Assembly: GCF_025290835.2 (NCBI RefSeq)
Contig: NZ_JAOCQD020000001.1
Span: 2,232,001 to 2,296,000, forward strand
Direction of reading: 5' to 3'
Source: Aquabacterium sp. OR-4
Lineage (GTDB): Bacteria > Pseudomonadota > Gammaproteobacteria > Burkholderiales > Burkholderiaceae_C
DNA: 64,000 nt
A model generated the notes under the pieces. That model was not told where the DNA came from, made no database searches, and saw only the letters and a list, made by a program, of their open reading frames with translations. The translations under genes and the position numbers were made by a program. This document shows positions 49,734 to 58,098 of this stretch, piece after piece. Position 1 is the stretch's first letter. Every line of letters begins with the position of its first letter.

Positions 49734-50990
49734 TCAGGCGGCGAGCGACGACCGCAGCACCCGGCCCGCCTGCATCAGCAGGCGGATGCCGGTGTCGGGC
49801 CGGGCGAGCATCGAGACATCCTCGGTCGGATCGCCATCCACCAGCAGCACATCGGCCCAGGCGCCGGCCACCAGCTCGCCGGCCTGGCCTTCCAGGCGCA
49901 TCAGGCGGGCCGCCTCGATGGTGGCGCTCTGCAGGATCTGCACCGGGCTCAGCACCGCGCTGCGGATCGTGAACTCCTCGCTCTGGCGGGCCTGCATGTG
50001 GCCCAGCAGGTCGGTGCCGAAGACCACCGGCACGCCTTCGGCCATGGCGATGCGCACGGCCTCGAGGCCGCGGCCCTTCACGCGGGCCAGCTTGTCCAGC
50101 ATCTCGCCGGTCCAGCCCAGGCGCGCGCCTTCATCGGCCAGTGCGGCGTAGGTGGCCAGCGTGGGCACCAGGTAGGCGCCGTGGCGCTTCATGACGCGTG
50201 CGCTGGCTTCGTCGAGCAGGTTGCCGTGCTCGATCGAGCGCACACCGGCCTCGACGGCGCGGGTGATCGCGCGCGGCGAGTAGGCGTGGGCCATGGCATA
50301 GAGGTTGGCGGCCTCGGCCTCCTCGCAGGCGGCGCGCAGCTCATCCAGCGCGAACTGCGTGCCTTCCAGCGGATCGGCGGGGCTGGAGATGCCACCGCCG
50401 GCCATGATCTTGATCTGGTTGGCGCCGGTGCGCACCTGCTCGCGCACCGCGCGCCGCACCTCGCCCACGCCGTCGGCAATGGCACCCAGCAGCCCCAGGC
50501 CGGCGCAGCTGCAGAACCAGTCGCGCTGGCGCACCGCGCGCGGGCGCATGTCGGCGTGGCCGCCGGTCTGGCAGATCGGAAAGCCGGCGATGTACAGGCG
50601 CGGGCCTTCGAACAGGCCCTTTTGCTGCGCCGTCTGCAGGCCGGCATCGGCGCCGGCGGCGTCGCGCACCGTGGTGAAACCGCGCTGCAGCATGCCGCGC
50701 ATGATAGCGCCCGATTCGGCAGCGATCAGCGAGGCCGGCTGCAGGCCCAGCGCGGTGAGGTCGTGGCTGGCGGCCGTGACATGCACATGCGCGTCGATCA
50801 GGCCCGGCAGGGCCACGCGGCCGCCGCCGTGGATGCGCTGCGCCACGTCGTCGACCGTGGGCGCGCCCTGCCCGCTGTGCGGCAGCACGGCCGCCAGGCG
50901 GTCATGCTCGATGACCAGGGTGGACAGCGGCCCCAGCGTGCCGCGCACGCTGTCGAAGGGCCGGACATCGGAGATGGTGAGGCGGGTCAT
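49734..50990 (-). CDS. Metal-dependent amidohydrolase family protein
   Basis: 418-residue TIM-barrel amidohydrolase. Metal-binding and catalytic signs: GLIDAHVHV (HxH at about 67-69), carbamyl-Lys candidate in NQIKIMAGGGISS, His in YAMAHAYSP, His in RSIEHGNLL, and Asp in VVFGTDLLGHM. The fold and order resemble imidazolonepropionase-like or Xaa-Pro-type hydrolases; the substrate is unknown. Convergent with the orphan peptide-binding protein, so a peptide-derived substrate is conceivable. Confidence 0.85.
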   Translation of the reverse strand: MTRLTISDVRPFDSVRGTLGPLSTLVIEHDRLAAVLPHSGQGAPTVDDVAQRIHGGGRVALPGLIDAHVHVTAASHDLTALGLQPASLIAAESGAIMRGMLQRGFTTVRDAAGADAGLQTAQQKGLFEGPRLYIAGFPICQTGGHADMRPRAVRQRDWFCSCAGLGLLGAIADGVGEVRRAVREQVRTGANQIKIMAGGGISSPADPLEGTQFALDELRAACEEAEAANLYAMAHAYSPRAITRAVEAGVRSIEHGNLLDEASARVMKRHGAYLVPTLATYAALADEGARLGWTGEMLDKLARVKGRGLEAVRIAMAEGVPVVFGTDLLGHMQARQSEEFTIRSAVLSPVQILQSATIEAARLMRLEGQAGELVAGAWADVLLVDGDPTEDVSMLARPDTGIRLLMQAGRVLRSSLAA

Positions 50991-51021
50991 GCGCCGATTG
51001 TGATCGGCCCCGCCAGGCTCG

Positions 51022-51999
51022 TCAGCCCGCCGCCACGCCGGCAGCGGCCGGCAGCCCGATGCGCTGGCGTGCCGCGGCGTACTCGCGCTTCAGGCGCGCC
51101 ACCAGCTCGGCGGTGGGCAGCACCTTGTCGATGGCGCCGATGCCCTGGCCGCAGCCCCAGATGTCCTTCCAGGCCTTCTTGGCGTCGCCGCCGAAGTTCA
51201 TCGCGCTGGGGTCGCTCTCGGGCAGGTTGTCGGGGTCGAGGCCTGCCGCCTTGATGCTGGGCTTCAGGTAGTTGCCGTGCACGCCGGTGAACAGGTTGCT
51301 GTAGACGATGTCGTCGGAGTTGCTGTCGACGATGGCCTGCTTGTAGGCATCAACCGCGCGCGCCTCTTCGGTGGCGATGAAGGCCGAGCCGATGTAGGCG
51401 AAATCGGCGCCCATGGCCTGGGCCGCCAGCACCGCGTCGCCGCTGGCGATCGAGCCGCTCAGCGCCACCGGGCCGTCGAACCACTGGCGGATCTCCTGGA
51501 TCAGCGCAAACGGGCTCTTGGTGCCGGCATGGCCGCCCGCACCGGCGGCCACGGCGATCAGGCCATCGGCCCCCTTCTCGATGGCCTTGCGGGCGAAGAA
51601 GTTGTTGATGATGTCGTGCAGCACCACGCCGCCCCAGGCGTGCACGGCCTCGTTGACATCGGTGCGCGCGCCCAGGCTGGTGATGATGATCGGCACCTTG
51701 TACTTGGCGCACATCTGCATGTCGTGCTCGAGCCGGTCATTGCTCTTGTGCACGATCTGGTTGATGGCAAACGGCGCGGCCGGCTTGTCCGGGTTGGCCA
51801 GGTTGTAGGCCGCCAGGGTCTCGGTGATCTCGGCCAGCCATTCATCCAGCTGGGCGGCCGGGCGGGCATTGAGCGCGGGCATCGAGCCGACGACGCCGGC
51901 CTTGCACTGCTCGATCACGAGCTTGGGGTTGCTGATGATGAACAGCGGCGAGCCGATGATGGGCAGCGGTAGCTTGGCAAGCACGGGAGGCAGGGGCAC
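51022..51999 (-). CDS. NAD(P)H-dependent flavin oxidoreductase, nitronate-monooxygenase-like (GTG start)
   Basis: FMN-dependent TIM-barrel enzyme of the 2-nitropropane dioxygenase family. 325 residues from GTG 51999, preceded by AGGAG with 6 bases spacing. Landmarks: LPIIGSPLFIISNPKLVIEQ at the N-terminus, FMN-binding AAGAGGHAGTKSPFALIQEI, SGSIASGDAVLAAQAMGADF and YIGSAFIATEEA. Substrate specificity cannot be deduced; some relatives act as enoyl reductases. Ends 31 bases from the amidohydrolase start, so they may be co-transcribed. Confidence 0.87.
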   Translation of the reverse strand: MPLPPVLAKLPLPIIGSPLFIISNPKLVIEQCKAGVVGSMPALNARPAAQLDEWLAEITETLAAYNLANPDKPAAPFAINQIVHKSNDRLEHDMQMCAKYKVPIIITSLGARTDVNEAVHAWGGVVLHDIINNFFARKAIEKGADGLIAVAAGAGGHAGTKSPFALIQEIRQWFDGPVALSGSIASGDAVLAAQAMGADFAYIGSAFIATEEARAVDAYKQAIVDSNSDDIVYSNLFTGVHGNYLKPSIKAAGLDPDNLPESDPSAMNFGGDAKKAWKDIWGCGQGIGAIDKVLPTAELVARLKREYAAARQRIGLPAAAGVAAG

Positions 52000-52184
52000 G
52001 GTTTACTCCTGGGAGAAGGGTTCGGTGGCGGGCGCCGCGCAGTGTGCGCAAGGCGGCCGGCGGATCACTATCACGCGGGGGACAGCAGGGCCCGCCGCGC
52101 AGGCTGCGCGGATTGCACCGCAGCGCCGGCCGGCAGTCTTGCGCCGGCTGGCTGCCACGCTGCGCAGCGCGCGCAGGGCGGGTT

Positions 52185-53975
52185 TCAGAAGGCCTCGAGG
52201 GCCAGCGCGGTGACGCTGTCGGCGCCGTCCACGATGGCCGCGCGCAGGCTGGTGCAGCGGCTGAGCACATGGTCGGCATGGAAGCGCGCAGTGGCCACCT
52301 TGGCCTGCATGAAGCTGGCGTCCTCGCCGGCGGCCAGGGCGTCTTCGGCGGCCATCAGTGCACGGCCCATCTGCCAGCCGGCCACCACCATGCCGCTGAG
52401 CATCAGGTAGGGCACGCTGCCGGCATAGGCGGCATTGGGGTTGCCCTTGCCCTGCGCGGCGATGAAGCCGATGGCGTCGAGCCAGGCGCGGCGGGCCGTG
52501 CCCAGGCCCTGCGCAAAGGCCTGGCAGGCGGCGCTGCCGCGCGCGGCCAGCTCGCCCTCGGTGCGCTCGATCTGCGCGGCGATGGCGCGTGCGCCGGCAC
52601 CACCATCACGGCTGGTCTTGCGGCCCACCAGATCGTTGGCCTGGATGGCCGTGGTGCCCTCGTAGATGGCCAGGATCTTGGCGTCGCGCAGGTACTGCGC
52701 CGCACCGGTCTCCTCGATGAAGCCCATGCCGCCATGCACCTGCACGCCCAGGCTGGCCACCTCGAGGCTCATCTCGGTGCTGTAGCCCTTGATCAGCGGC
52801 ACCAGAAACTCGTAGAAGGCCTGGTTCTGCGCGCGCGTCTCGGCATCGGGGTGGGCATGCGCCGCGTCGTAGGCCGCAGCGCCGACCAGGGCCATGGCGC
52901 GACAGCCTTCCACCTGGGCGCGCATGGTCATCAGCATGCGGCGCACATCGGGGTGGTGGATGATGGCCGCGGGGCCGGTGGCCGAGCCATCCACCGGGCG
53001 GCTCTGCACGCGGTCGCGCGCGTACTGCACGGCCTTCTGATAGGCCCGGTCGGCCACCGCGATGCCCTGCACGCCCACGCCAAAGCGCGCGGCGTTCATC
53101 ATCACGAACATGTACTCGAGGCCGCGGTTCTCCTGGCCCACCAGGTAGCCAATGGCGCCGCCATGATCGCCGTACTGCAGCACCGCGGTGGGGCTGGCCT
53201 TGATGCCCAGCTTGTGCTCGATGCTGACGCAGTGCACGTCGTTGCGCGCACCCAGGCTGCCGTCGGCATTGACCATGAACTTGGGGCACACGAACAGCGA
53301 GATGCCCTTCACGCCCTCCGGCGCGCCGGCCACGCGGGCCAGCACGAGGTGGACGATGTTCTCGGCCATGTCGTGCTCGCCGTAGGTGATGAAGATCTTG
53401 GTGCCGAAGATCTTGTAGCTGCCATCGGGCTGCGGCTCGGCGCGGGTGCGCACCTGGCTCAGGTCGGAGCCGGCCTGCGGCTCGGTGAGGTTCATCGTGC
53501 CGGTCCAGCGGCCCTCGATCATCGGCGGGATGTAGGTGGCCTTCTGCGCGTCAGTGGCCGCCGTGAGCAGCGCCTCGATGGCGCCGTCGGTCAGCAGCGG
53601 GCACAGCGCGAAGCTCACGTTGGCGGCATTGACCATCTCGGTGCAGGCCGCATGGATCAGCTTGGGCAGGGCCTGGCCACCCAGCTCGGCCGGGTGCTGC
53701 AGGCCTTGCCAGCCGCCTTCGGCAAACTGGCGGAAGGCATCCTTGAAACCCGGTGTGGTGCTGACCTTGCCGTCGTGGAACGACGAAGGGTACTTGTCGC
53801 CCTCCCAGTTCAGCGGCGCGACCACGCCCTCGTTGAGCTTGGCGCACTCTTCCAGCACCGCGGCGGCAGTGTCGTAGCCGGCATCCTCGTAGCCGGGCAG
53901 CTGGGCCACGGCATCGATGTTGGCCAGCGCCTTCATCGCGAAGAGCATGTCCTTGACGGGGGCACGGTAGGTCAT
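52185..53975 (-). CDS. Acyl-CoA dehydrogenase (large, ~600-residue class)
   Basis: FAD flavoenzyme dehydrogenating acyl-CoA; electrons go to ETF, encoded just upstream. 596 residues from ATG 53975 (MTYRAPVKDMLFAMKALANI); AEG-type segments TMNLTEPQAGSDLSQVRTRA, FVCPKFMVNADGSLGARND, and the active-site-like VHGGMGFIEETGAAQYLRDA then YEGTTAIQANDLVGRK. The extra C-terminal domain fits the DmdC-like class, but the chain length of the substrate is unknown. Separated from etfA by two hairpins, one an intrinsic terminator. Confidence 0.92.
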   Translation of the reverse strand: MTYRAPVKDMLFAMKALANIDAVAQLPGYEDAGYDTAAAVLEECAKLNEGVVAPLNWEGDKYPSSFHDGKVSTTPGFKDAFRQFAEGGWQGLQHPAELGGQALPKLIHAACTEMVNAANVSFALCPLLTDGAIEALLTAATDAQKATYIPPMIEGRWTGTMNLTEPQAGSDLSQVRTRAEPQPDGSYKIFGTKIFITYGEHDMAENIVHLVLARVAGAPEGVKGISLFVCPKFMVNADGSLGARNDVHCVSIEHKLGIKASPTAVLQYGDHGGAIGYLVGQENRGLEYMFVMMNAARFGVGVQGIAVADRAYQKAVQYARDRVQSRPVDGSATGPAAIIHHPDVRRMLMTMRAQVEGCRAMALVGAAAYDAAHAHPDAETRAQNQAFYEFLVPLIKGYSTEMSLEVASLGVQVHGGMGFIEETGAAQYLRDAKILAIYEGTTAIQANDLVGRKTSRDGGAGARAIAAQIERTEGELAARGSAACQAFAQGLGTARRAWLDAIGFIAAQGKGNPNAAYAGSVPYLMLSGMVVAGWQMGRALMAAEDALAAGEDASFMQAKVATARFHADHVLSRCTSLRAAIVDGADSVTALALEAF

Positions 53976-53993
53976 TCGCAGGTCTCCGGGTCG

Positions 53994-54018
53994 AAAAAAA
54001 GGCGCCATGGTGGGCGCC
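53994..54018 (-). terminator. Intrinsic terminator after etfA
   Basis: Read leftward: GGCGCC-CACCAT-GGCGCC followed by TTTTTTT (seven T). Lies 52 bases past the etfA stop and before the acyl-CoA dehydrogenase start. Confidence 0.85.
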
Positions 54019-54035
54019 CTCAGGGAATGGGGCCC

Positions 54036-54055
54036 GCCCGGCACGGGTGCCGGGC
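54036..54055 (-). repeat. Second hairpin between etfA and the acyl-CoA dehydrogenase gene
   Basis: GCCCGGCAC-GG-GTGCCGGGC, a perfect 9-bp inverted repeat just upstream of the terminator; may help RNA folding or stability at the etfA 3' end. Confidence 0.6.
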
Positions 54056-54069
54056 AAGGCAGGCGCGGT

Positions 54070-55002
54070 TTACAGCGCGTTGATCAGCTCGGGCACGGCC
54101 GCGAACAGGTCGGCCTCGAGGCTGTAGTCGGCCACGCTGAAGATCGGTGCCTCGGGATCCTTGTTGATCGCCACGATCACCTTCGAATCCTTCATGCCGG
54201 CCAGGTGCTGGATGGCGCCCGAGATGCCGCAGGCGATGTACAGCGTGGGGGCCACGATCTTGCCGGTCTGGCCCACCTGCCAGTCGTTGGGGGCATAACC
54301 CGCATCGACGGCGGCGCGGCTGGCGCCCAGCGCTGCGCCCAGCTTGTCGGCCAGCGGCGTGAGCACCTCGTTGAACTTCTCGCTCGAACCCATGGCGCGG
54401 CCACCGCTGACGATGATCTTGGCGGCGGTGAGTTCGGGCCGGTCGTTCTTGGCGATCTCGCTGCCCTGCCAGGTGCTGCTGCCGCTGTCGGCCACGGCGG
54501 CGATGCTCTCCACCGCGGCGCTGCCACCGGTGGCGGCGGCGGCATCAAAGCCGGTGGCGCGCACGGTGATCACCTTGGTGGCATCGGCGCTCTGCACCGT
54601 GGCGATGGCGTTGCCGGCGTAGATCGGGCGCTCGAAGGTGTCGGCCGAGACCACCTTGCTGATCTCGCTGATCTGCGCCACATCGAGCAGCGCGGCCACG
54701 CGCGGTGCGGCGTTCTTGCCGCCGGCGGTGGCGGCAAACAGGATGTGGCTGTAGCCACCGGCGATGGCCAGCACCTGGGCGGCCAGGTTCTCGGCCAGGC
54801 CATGGGCCAGGCTGTCGCCATCGGCGTGCAGCACCTTGCTCACACCGGCGATCTGCGCGGCGGCAGCCGCAGCGGCGGCGGCGTTGTGGCCGGCCACCAG
54901 CACATGCACATCGCCACCGATGGCCGCAGCGGCCGTGACGGTGTTGCGCGTGGCGCCCTTGATGCTGGCGTTGTCGTGTTCGGCAATAACCAATACAGGC
55001 AT
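54070..55002 (-). CDS. etfA: Electron transfer flavoprotein subunit alpha
   Basis: Holds most of the FAD site of ETF, accepting electrons from acyl-CoA dehydrogenases. 310 residues: N-terminal Ala-rich domain ([20 protein letters not shown]) and FAD-binding C-domain with [40 protein letters not shown] and [20 protein letters not shown]. Follows etfB with repeat copy C between them. The etfB-etfA order is standard. Confidence 0.97.
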   Translation of the reverse strand: MPVLVIAEHDNASIKGATRNTVTAAAAIGGDVHVLVAGHNAAAAAAAAAQIAGVSKVLHADGDSLAHGLAENLAAQVLAIAGGYSHILFAATAGGKNAAPRVAALLDVAQISEISKVVSADTFERPIYAGNAIATVQSADATKVITVRATGFDAAAATGGSAAVESIAAVADSGSSTWQGSEIAKNDRPELTAAKIIVSGGRAMGSSEKFNEVLTPLADKLGAALGASRAAVDAGYAPNDWQVGQTGKIVAPTLYIACGISGAIQHLAGMKDSKVIVAINKDPEAPIFSVADYSLEADLFAAVPELINAL

Positions 55003-55031
55003 TGAGTTTCTCCTTGCAATCAGGTTCAGTC

Positions 55032-55119
55032 CAACCCAGCGGCCGCCGCGGAGCCGGCTTTGCCGGGCCGCTGGCGGCGCCCCCTGGGGGGAGGCGCCCT
55101 TGGGCGCTTCGGGGGGAGC
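55032..55119 (-). repeat. Intercistronic palindromic repeat, copy C
   Basis: Nearly identical to copy A: AACCCAGCGGCCGCCGCGGA at one end and GCGCTTCGGGGGGAGCG at the other. Lies immediately after the etfB stop codon (gap of 1 base) and before etfA. Confidence 0.9.
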
Positions 55120-55120
55120 G

Positions 55121-55870
55121 TCAGACGACCTTCGCTTCGTTCTTCAGCTTGTCGACCAGGGTGGCCACATCGGCCACCTTGATGCCGGCCTTGCGGCCCG
55201 CGGGCTCGGCCACCTTCAGGGTCTTCAGGCGCGGCGCCACGTCCACGCCCAGGTCGGCGGGCTTGACCACATCCAGCGTCTTCTTCTTGGCCTTCATGAT
55301 GTTGGGCAGCGTGACGTAGCGCGGCTCGTTCAGGCGCAGGTCGGTGGTGATCACCGCCGGCAGGCTGAGCGACAGGGTCTCCAGACCGCCGTCGATCTCG
55401 CGCGTGACCTTGGCCTTGCCGTCCACCACTTCGACCTTGCTGGCAAAGGTGGCCTGCGGCAGCTTGGCCAGGGCCGCCAGCATCTGGCCGGTCTGGTTGC
55501 AGTCGTCGTCGATCGCCTGCTTGCCCAGGATCACCAGGCCCGGCTGCTCCTTGTCGACCAGGGCCTTCAGCAGCTTGGCCACGGCCAGCGGCTGCAACTC
55601 GTCGGCGCACTCGACCAGGATGGCGCGGTCGGCACCGATGGCCATGGCCGTGCGCAGGGTTTCCTGGCACTGCGTGACACCGCAGGACACGGCGATGACC
55701 TCGGTGGCCACGCCTTTTTCCTTCAGGCGCACGGCCTCTTCGACGGCGATCTCGTCGAACGGGTTCATGCTCATCTTGACGTTGGCGATGTCGACGCCCG
55801 TGCCATCGGACTTCACGCGAACTTTCACGTTGTAGTCGACGACACGCTTCACAGGCACCAGTACCTTCAT
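55121..55870 (-). CDS. etfB: Electron transfer flavoprotein subunit beta
   Basis: Partner of EtfA binding AMP and shuttling electrons. 249 residues from ATG 55870: [20 protein letters not shown], then [39 protein letters not shown], and the recognition-loop region [20 protein letters not shown]. The in-frame extension to 56029 is rejected. GGAG lies in the ribosome-site position, and a 12-bp palindrome lies 31 bases upstream, suggesting regulation with fatty-acid or branched-chain catabolism. Confidence 0.97.
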   Translation of the reverse strand: MKVLVPVKRVVDYNVKVRVKSDGTGVDIANVKMSMNPFDEIAVEEAVRLKEKGVATEVIAVSCGVTQCQETLRTAMAIGADRAILVECADELQPLAVAKLLKALVDKEQPGLVILGKQAIDDDCNQTGQMLAALAKLPQATFASKVEVVDGKAKVTREIDGGLETLSLSLPAVITTDLRLNEPRYVTLPNIMKAKKKTLDVVKPADLGVDVAPRLKTLKVAEPAGRKAGIKVADVATLVDKLKNEAKVV

Positions 55871-55900
55871 GAGACGCGGCTCCTCGGGAGTTGAATTGAC

Positions 55901-55912
55901 GTTTACGTAAAC
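55901..55912 (-). promoter_or_regulatory. 12-bp perfect palindrome upstream of etfB (candidate operator)
   Basis: GTTTACGTAAAC, 31 bases upstream of the etfB ATG, extended by a further half-site-like GACG/CGTC. A -10-like TAGAAT lies about 10 bases further upstream (leftward transcription). The TTTACGTAAA core resembles sites proposed for LiuR-type MerR regulators of acyl-CoA catabolism (from memory). Confidence 0.6.
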
Positions 55913-56045
55913 CTGGAAAGATTCTAAGGGCCACCCCTCAGCACCCGCCATGGCAAGAAATCGAACGACCGTGCTATTTTCTGCCATTGTGCCAAAGCGC
56001 GCCGTCTCCCCGGTGACGCGCAGGGCCATTTAGACTGCGCGCCCC

Positions 56046-56912
56046 ATGGCAGCCCTCGGCACATCCTTGCGCAACACCTCCGCTGGCCCGGCGCCGCACA
56101 TCGGCGTCTTTGACACCGGCATCGGTGGCCTCTCGGTGCTGCGCGCGCTGCGCCAGCAGCTGCCGGCGGCGCGCTGCACCTACCTGGCCGATTCGCGCTT
56201 CAACCCCTGGGGCGAGCGCCCGGCCGACTGGGTGGTGGGGCGCAGCCTGCAGCTGGCCGCCTGGCTGATCGAGCAGCAGCAGGTGGACCTGGTCTTGATG
56301 GCCTGCAACACCGCCACCACCCAGGCCATTGCGGCGCTGCGCGCGCGCTGGCCCGAGCGGCCCTTCGTGGGTGTGGAGCCCGGCATCAAGCCGGCCGTGG
56401 CCGCCACACGCTGCGGTCAGGTGGCGGTGATGGCCACGCCCGGCACGCTGGCCAGCCCGCGCGTGGCCCGCCTGATCGAGCAGCATGCCGGCGGCGCCCA
56501 GGTGCACCGCGTGCCCTGCCCCGGCCTGGCCGACGCCATCGAGACCGAGCCGCCCGATTCACCCCGCCTGGCCAGCCTGCTCGACCGCTTTGCCGCCGAG
56601 CTGCAGGCCAGCGGCGCCGACACCGTGGCGCTGGGCTGCACCCATTACCCGCTGGTGGCCCCGGGCCTGGCCGCGCGCCTGCCAGCCGGCGTGCAGCTGA
56701 TCGACACCGCCGAGGCCGTGGCCCGGCGCGTGGCCAGCCTGCTGGCGCCTGCGGCGCAGCAGCCGGCAGACGACACGGGCCAGGCGCCGCCCCCCGGCGC
56801 CCTGCGCCTGCTGGCCACCGGCGACCCGGCACTGCTGCAGCAGGCCGCATGCCGCTGGGTGCAGGCCGATGCGCGGGCCCAGGCGCTGACCCTGCCCGAC
56901 CCGCCGGGCTGA
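56046..56912 (+). CDS. murI: Glutamate racemase
   Basis: Makes D-glutamate for peptidoglycan. 288 residues; the N-terminal GVFDTGIGGLSVLRALRQQL, catalytic Cys pair in MACNTATTQAIA and GCTHYPLVAPG, and the DSRFNPWGER region (usually D-A-P-Y-G) are visible. Divergent from etfB by 175 bases. A Pro/Ala-rich insertion is present near the C-terminus (QPADDTGQAPPPGA). Confidence 0.95.
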   Translation: MAALGTSLRNTSAGPAPHIGVFDTGIGGLSVLRALRQQLPAARCTYLADSRFNPWGERPADWVVGRSLQLAAWLIEQQQVDLVLMACNTATTQAIAALRARWPERPFVGVEPGIKPAVAATRCGQVAVMATPGTLASPRVARLIEQHAGGAQVHRVPCPGLADAIETEPPDSPRLASLLDRFAAELQASGADTVALGCTHYPLVAPGLAARLPAGVQLIDTAEAVARRVASLLAPAAQQPADDTGQAPPPGALRLLATGDPALLQQAACRWVQADARAQALTLPDPPG

Positions 56913-57038
56913 AATACGGTTCCGCATCGCCGCGCAGCAGCCCGCTGAATGGGGGCTCGGCCCCAGCGGGCGACCCGGCTCGGCAGCGCCCGCGCCAGCG
57001 CCCGATTGCCGCCTATCATCGGCGCCGCCCCACCCTCA

Positions 57039-57122
57039 GCGCGAGTGACGGAACGGTAGACGTAGCGGACTTAAACTCCGCAGCCGCAAGGCGTACGGGT
57101 TCGATTCCCGTCTCGCGCACCA
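57039..57122 (+). tRNA. tRNA-Leu, anticodon UAA
   Basis: 84 nucleotides with encoded CCA. Acceptor GCGCGAG/CTCGCGC; anticodon arm GCGGA-CTTAAAC-TCCGC presents TAA; a long variable arm is present. Reads UUA, a codon very rare in so GC-rich a genome. A -10-like TATCAT lies at 57014-57019. Confidence 0.96.
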
Positions 57123-57232
57123 GGCACGCACAGGCCCGGTCACAGCACCCGCAAGCGCCCGACGGCATACGGCGCGGCACCCGGCGACACCCTGATACAC
57201 CCGGCGGCACCTGCAATCACCCGGCCCCTTCA

Positions 57233-57270
57233 GCCGGCCCACGCCGGCCCACGCCGGCCCACGCCGGCAC
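57233..57270. repeat. 10-bp tandem repeat between tRNA-Leu(UAA) and tetR
   Basis: Three perfect GCCGGCCCAC units plus a partial fourth, in the tRNA-tetR gap, just before the tetR stop (57289). Function unknown. Confidence 0.85.
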
Positions 57271-57288
57271 CGCAGGCTGAGGCCGCGT

Positions 57289-57987
57289 TCAGCCGGCGCT
57301 GGCCGCGGGCGCGTCAGCCAGCGGCCCAGACGGCCGCTGCTGCAGACCTTCGCGCACCGCGCGCAGCAGCGCGTCGGCGCGCGCCGGCTCGCCGATCACC
57401 CGCGACAGCAGCAGCCCGCCCACCAGCGCGCTCACCGCGAACAGGGCCTCGTCGTCATCGGTCCGGGCCAGCTCGGCCACACGCGCAACAAAGCGCTCGA
57501 CATGCGCCGCCATCACCTCGCGAACCGGCGCATCGGCACGCGCCGCGTCGGCGGCCAGTGCGGCCACGGCGCAGCCGTCCTTGCGGGCCTCGCGGTGGGC
57601 GCGGCTGAGGTAGTGGCGCACAAAGTCGTCGTAGGCGCTGCGCTGGGTCGAACGGCTGGCGGCGCTGGCCGTGCTGGCCGTGCTGGCCGTGCTCACGGTG
57701 CTGGCGGTGCTGGCGGTGCTGGCGGTGTTGGCAGTGCTGGCGCTGCGGCGCCGGCCGGCCGCGGCGCGCGAGGCGGCGGCGCCGTCCACCAGCGCACGTT
57801 CCAGGGCCTGGGCCAGCAGTTCGTCACGCGAGGCGAAGTGGCCGTAGAAGCCGCCATGGGTGAGGCCGGCGCTGCGCATCAGGCGCGCCACGCTCACCGA
57901 CTCGAGGCCGGCATCGCGGATCTGCCCGGCGGCTTCGGCCAGGATGCGTTCACGGCTTTGCGCCTTGTCGGCCTGCGAGTGGCCCAT
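57289..57987 (-). CDS. TetR-family transcriptional regulator with a tandem-repeat insertion
   Basis: 232 residues from ATG 57987 (MGHSQADKAQSRERILAEAA). Residues 1-60 are a clear TetR HTH (SVARLMRSAGLTHGGFYGHF). A Thr/Ala/Ser repeat of about 30 residues (82-111, TASTAS...) lies between the HTH and the ligand-binding helices (SAYDDFVRHYLSRAHREARK). The domain after it follows the NemR/AcrR-like C-terminal pattern. Divergent from a MATE exporter across a 16-bp palindrome, the usual local repressor arrangement. Without the insertion the length would be about 200. Confidence 0.9.
   Translation of the reverse strand: MGHSQADKAQSRERILAEAAGQIRDAGLESVSVARLMRSAGLTHGGFYGHFASRDELLAQALERALVDGAAASRAAAGRRRSASTANTASTASTASTVSTASTASTASAASRSTQRSAYDDFVRHYLSRAHREARKDGCAVAALAADAARADAPVREVMAAHVERFVARVAELARTDDDEALFAVSALVGGLLLSRVIGEPARADALLRAVREGLQQRPSGPLADAPAASAG
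57655..57744 (-). repeat. 9-bp minisatellite inside tetR
   Basis: Ten units of consensus GCTGGCGGT on the plus strand, several perfect (three GCTGGCCGT, three GCTGGCGGT), encoding the Thr-Ala-Ser repeat. Unit length is a multiple of 3, so copy-number change keeps the frame. Confidence 0.95.
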
Positions 57988-58031
57988 GCGGATGCTCCAT
58001 CGGGGACAGCGGGATTTCTGGATTGTATTTA

Positions 58032-58047
58032 TCATGCAGCTGCATGA
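58032..58047. promoter_or_regulatory. 16-bp palindromic operator between tetR and the MATE gene
   Basis: TCATGCAGCTGCATGA is a perfect 16-bp inverted repeat in the 111-base divergent gap. It falls inside the spacer of a leftward tetR promoter: TCGTCA, 17 bases, TACAAT. It is placed as a TetR operator should be; the same protein would control both genes. Confidence 0.75.
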
Positions 58048-58098
58048 CGACCATCATCTACAAATCGACGCCGCAGACCGCGGCGCGGGACTGAGGCC

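Noticed and set aside
57655..57744. Possible CRISPR array
   Set aside because: Units are 9 bp, directly tandem without spacers and in the coding frame of tetR; no cas genes.
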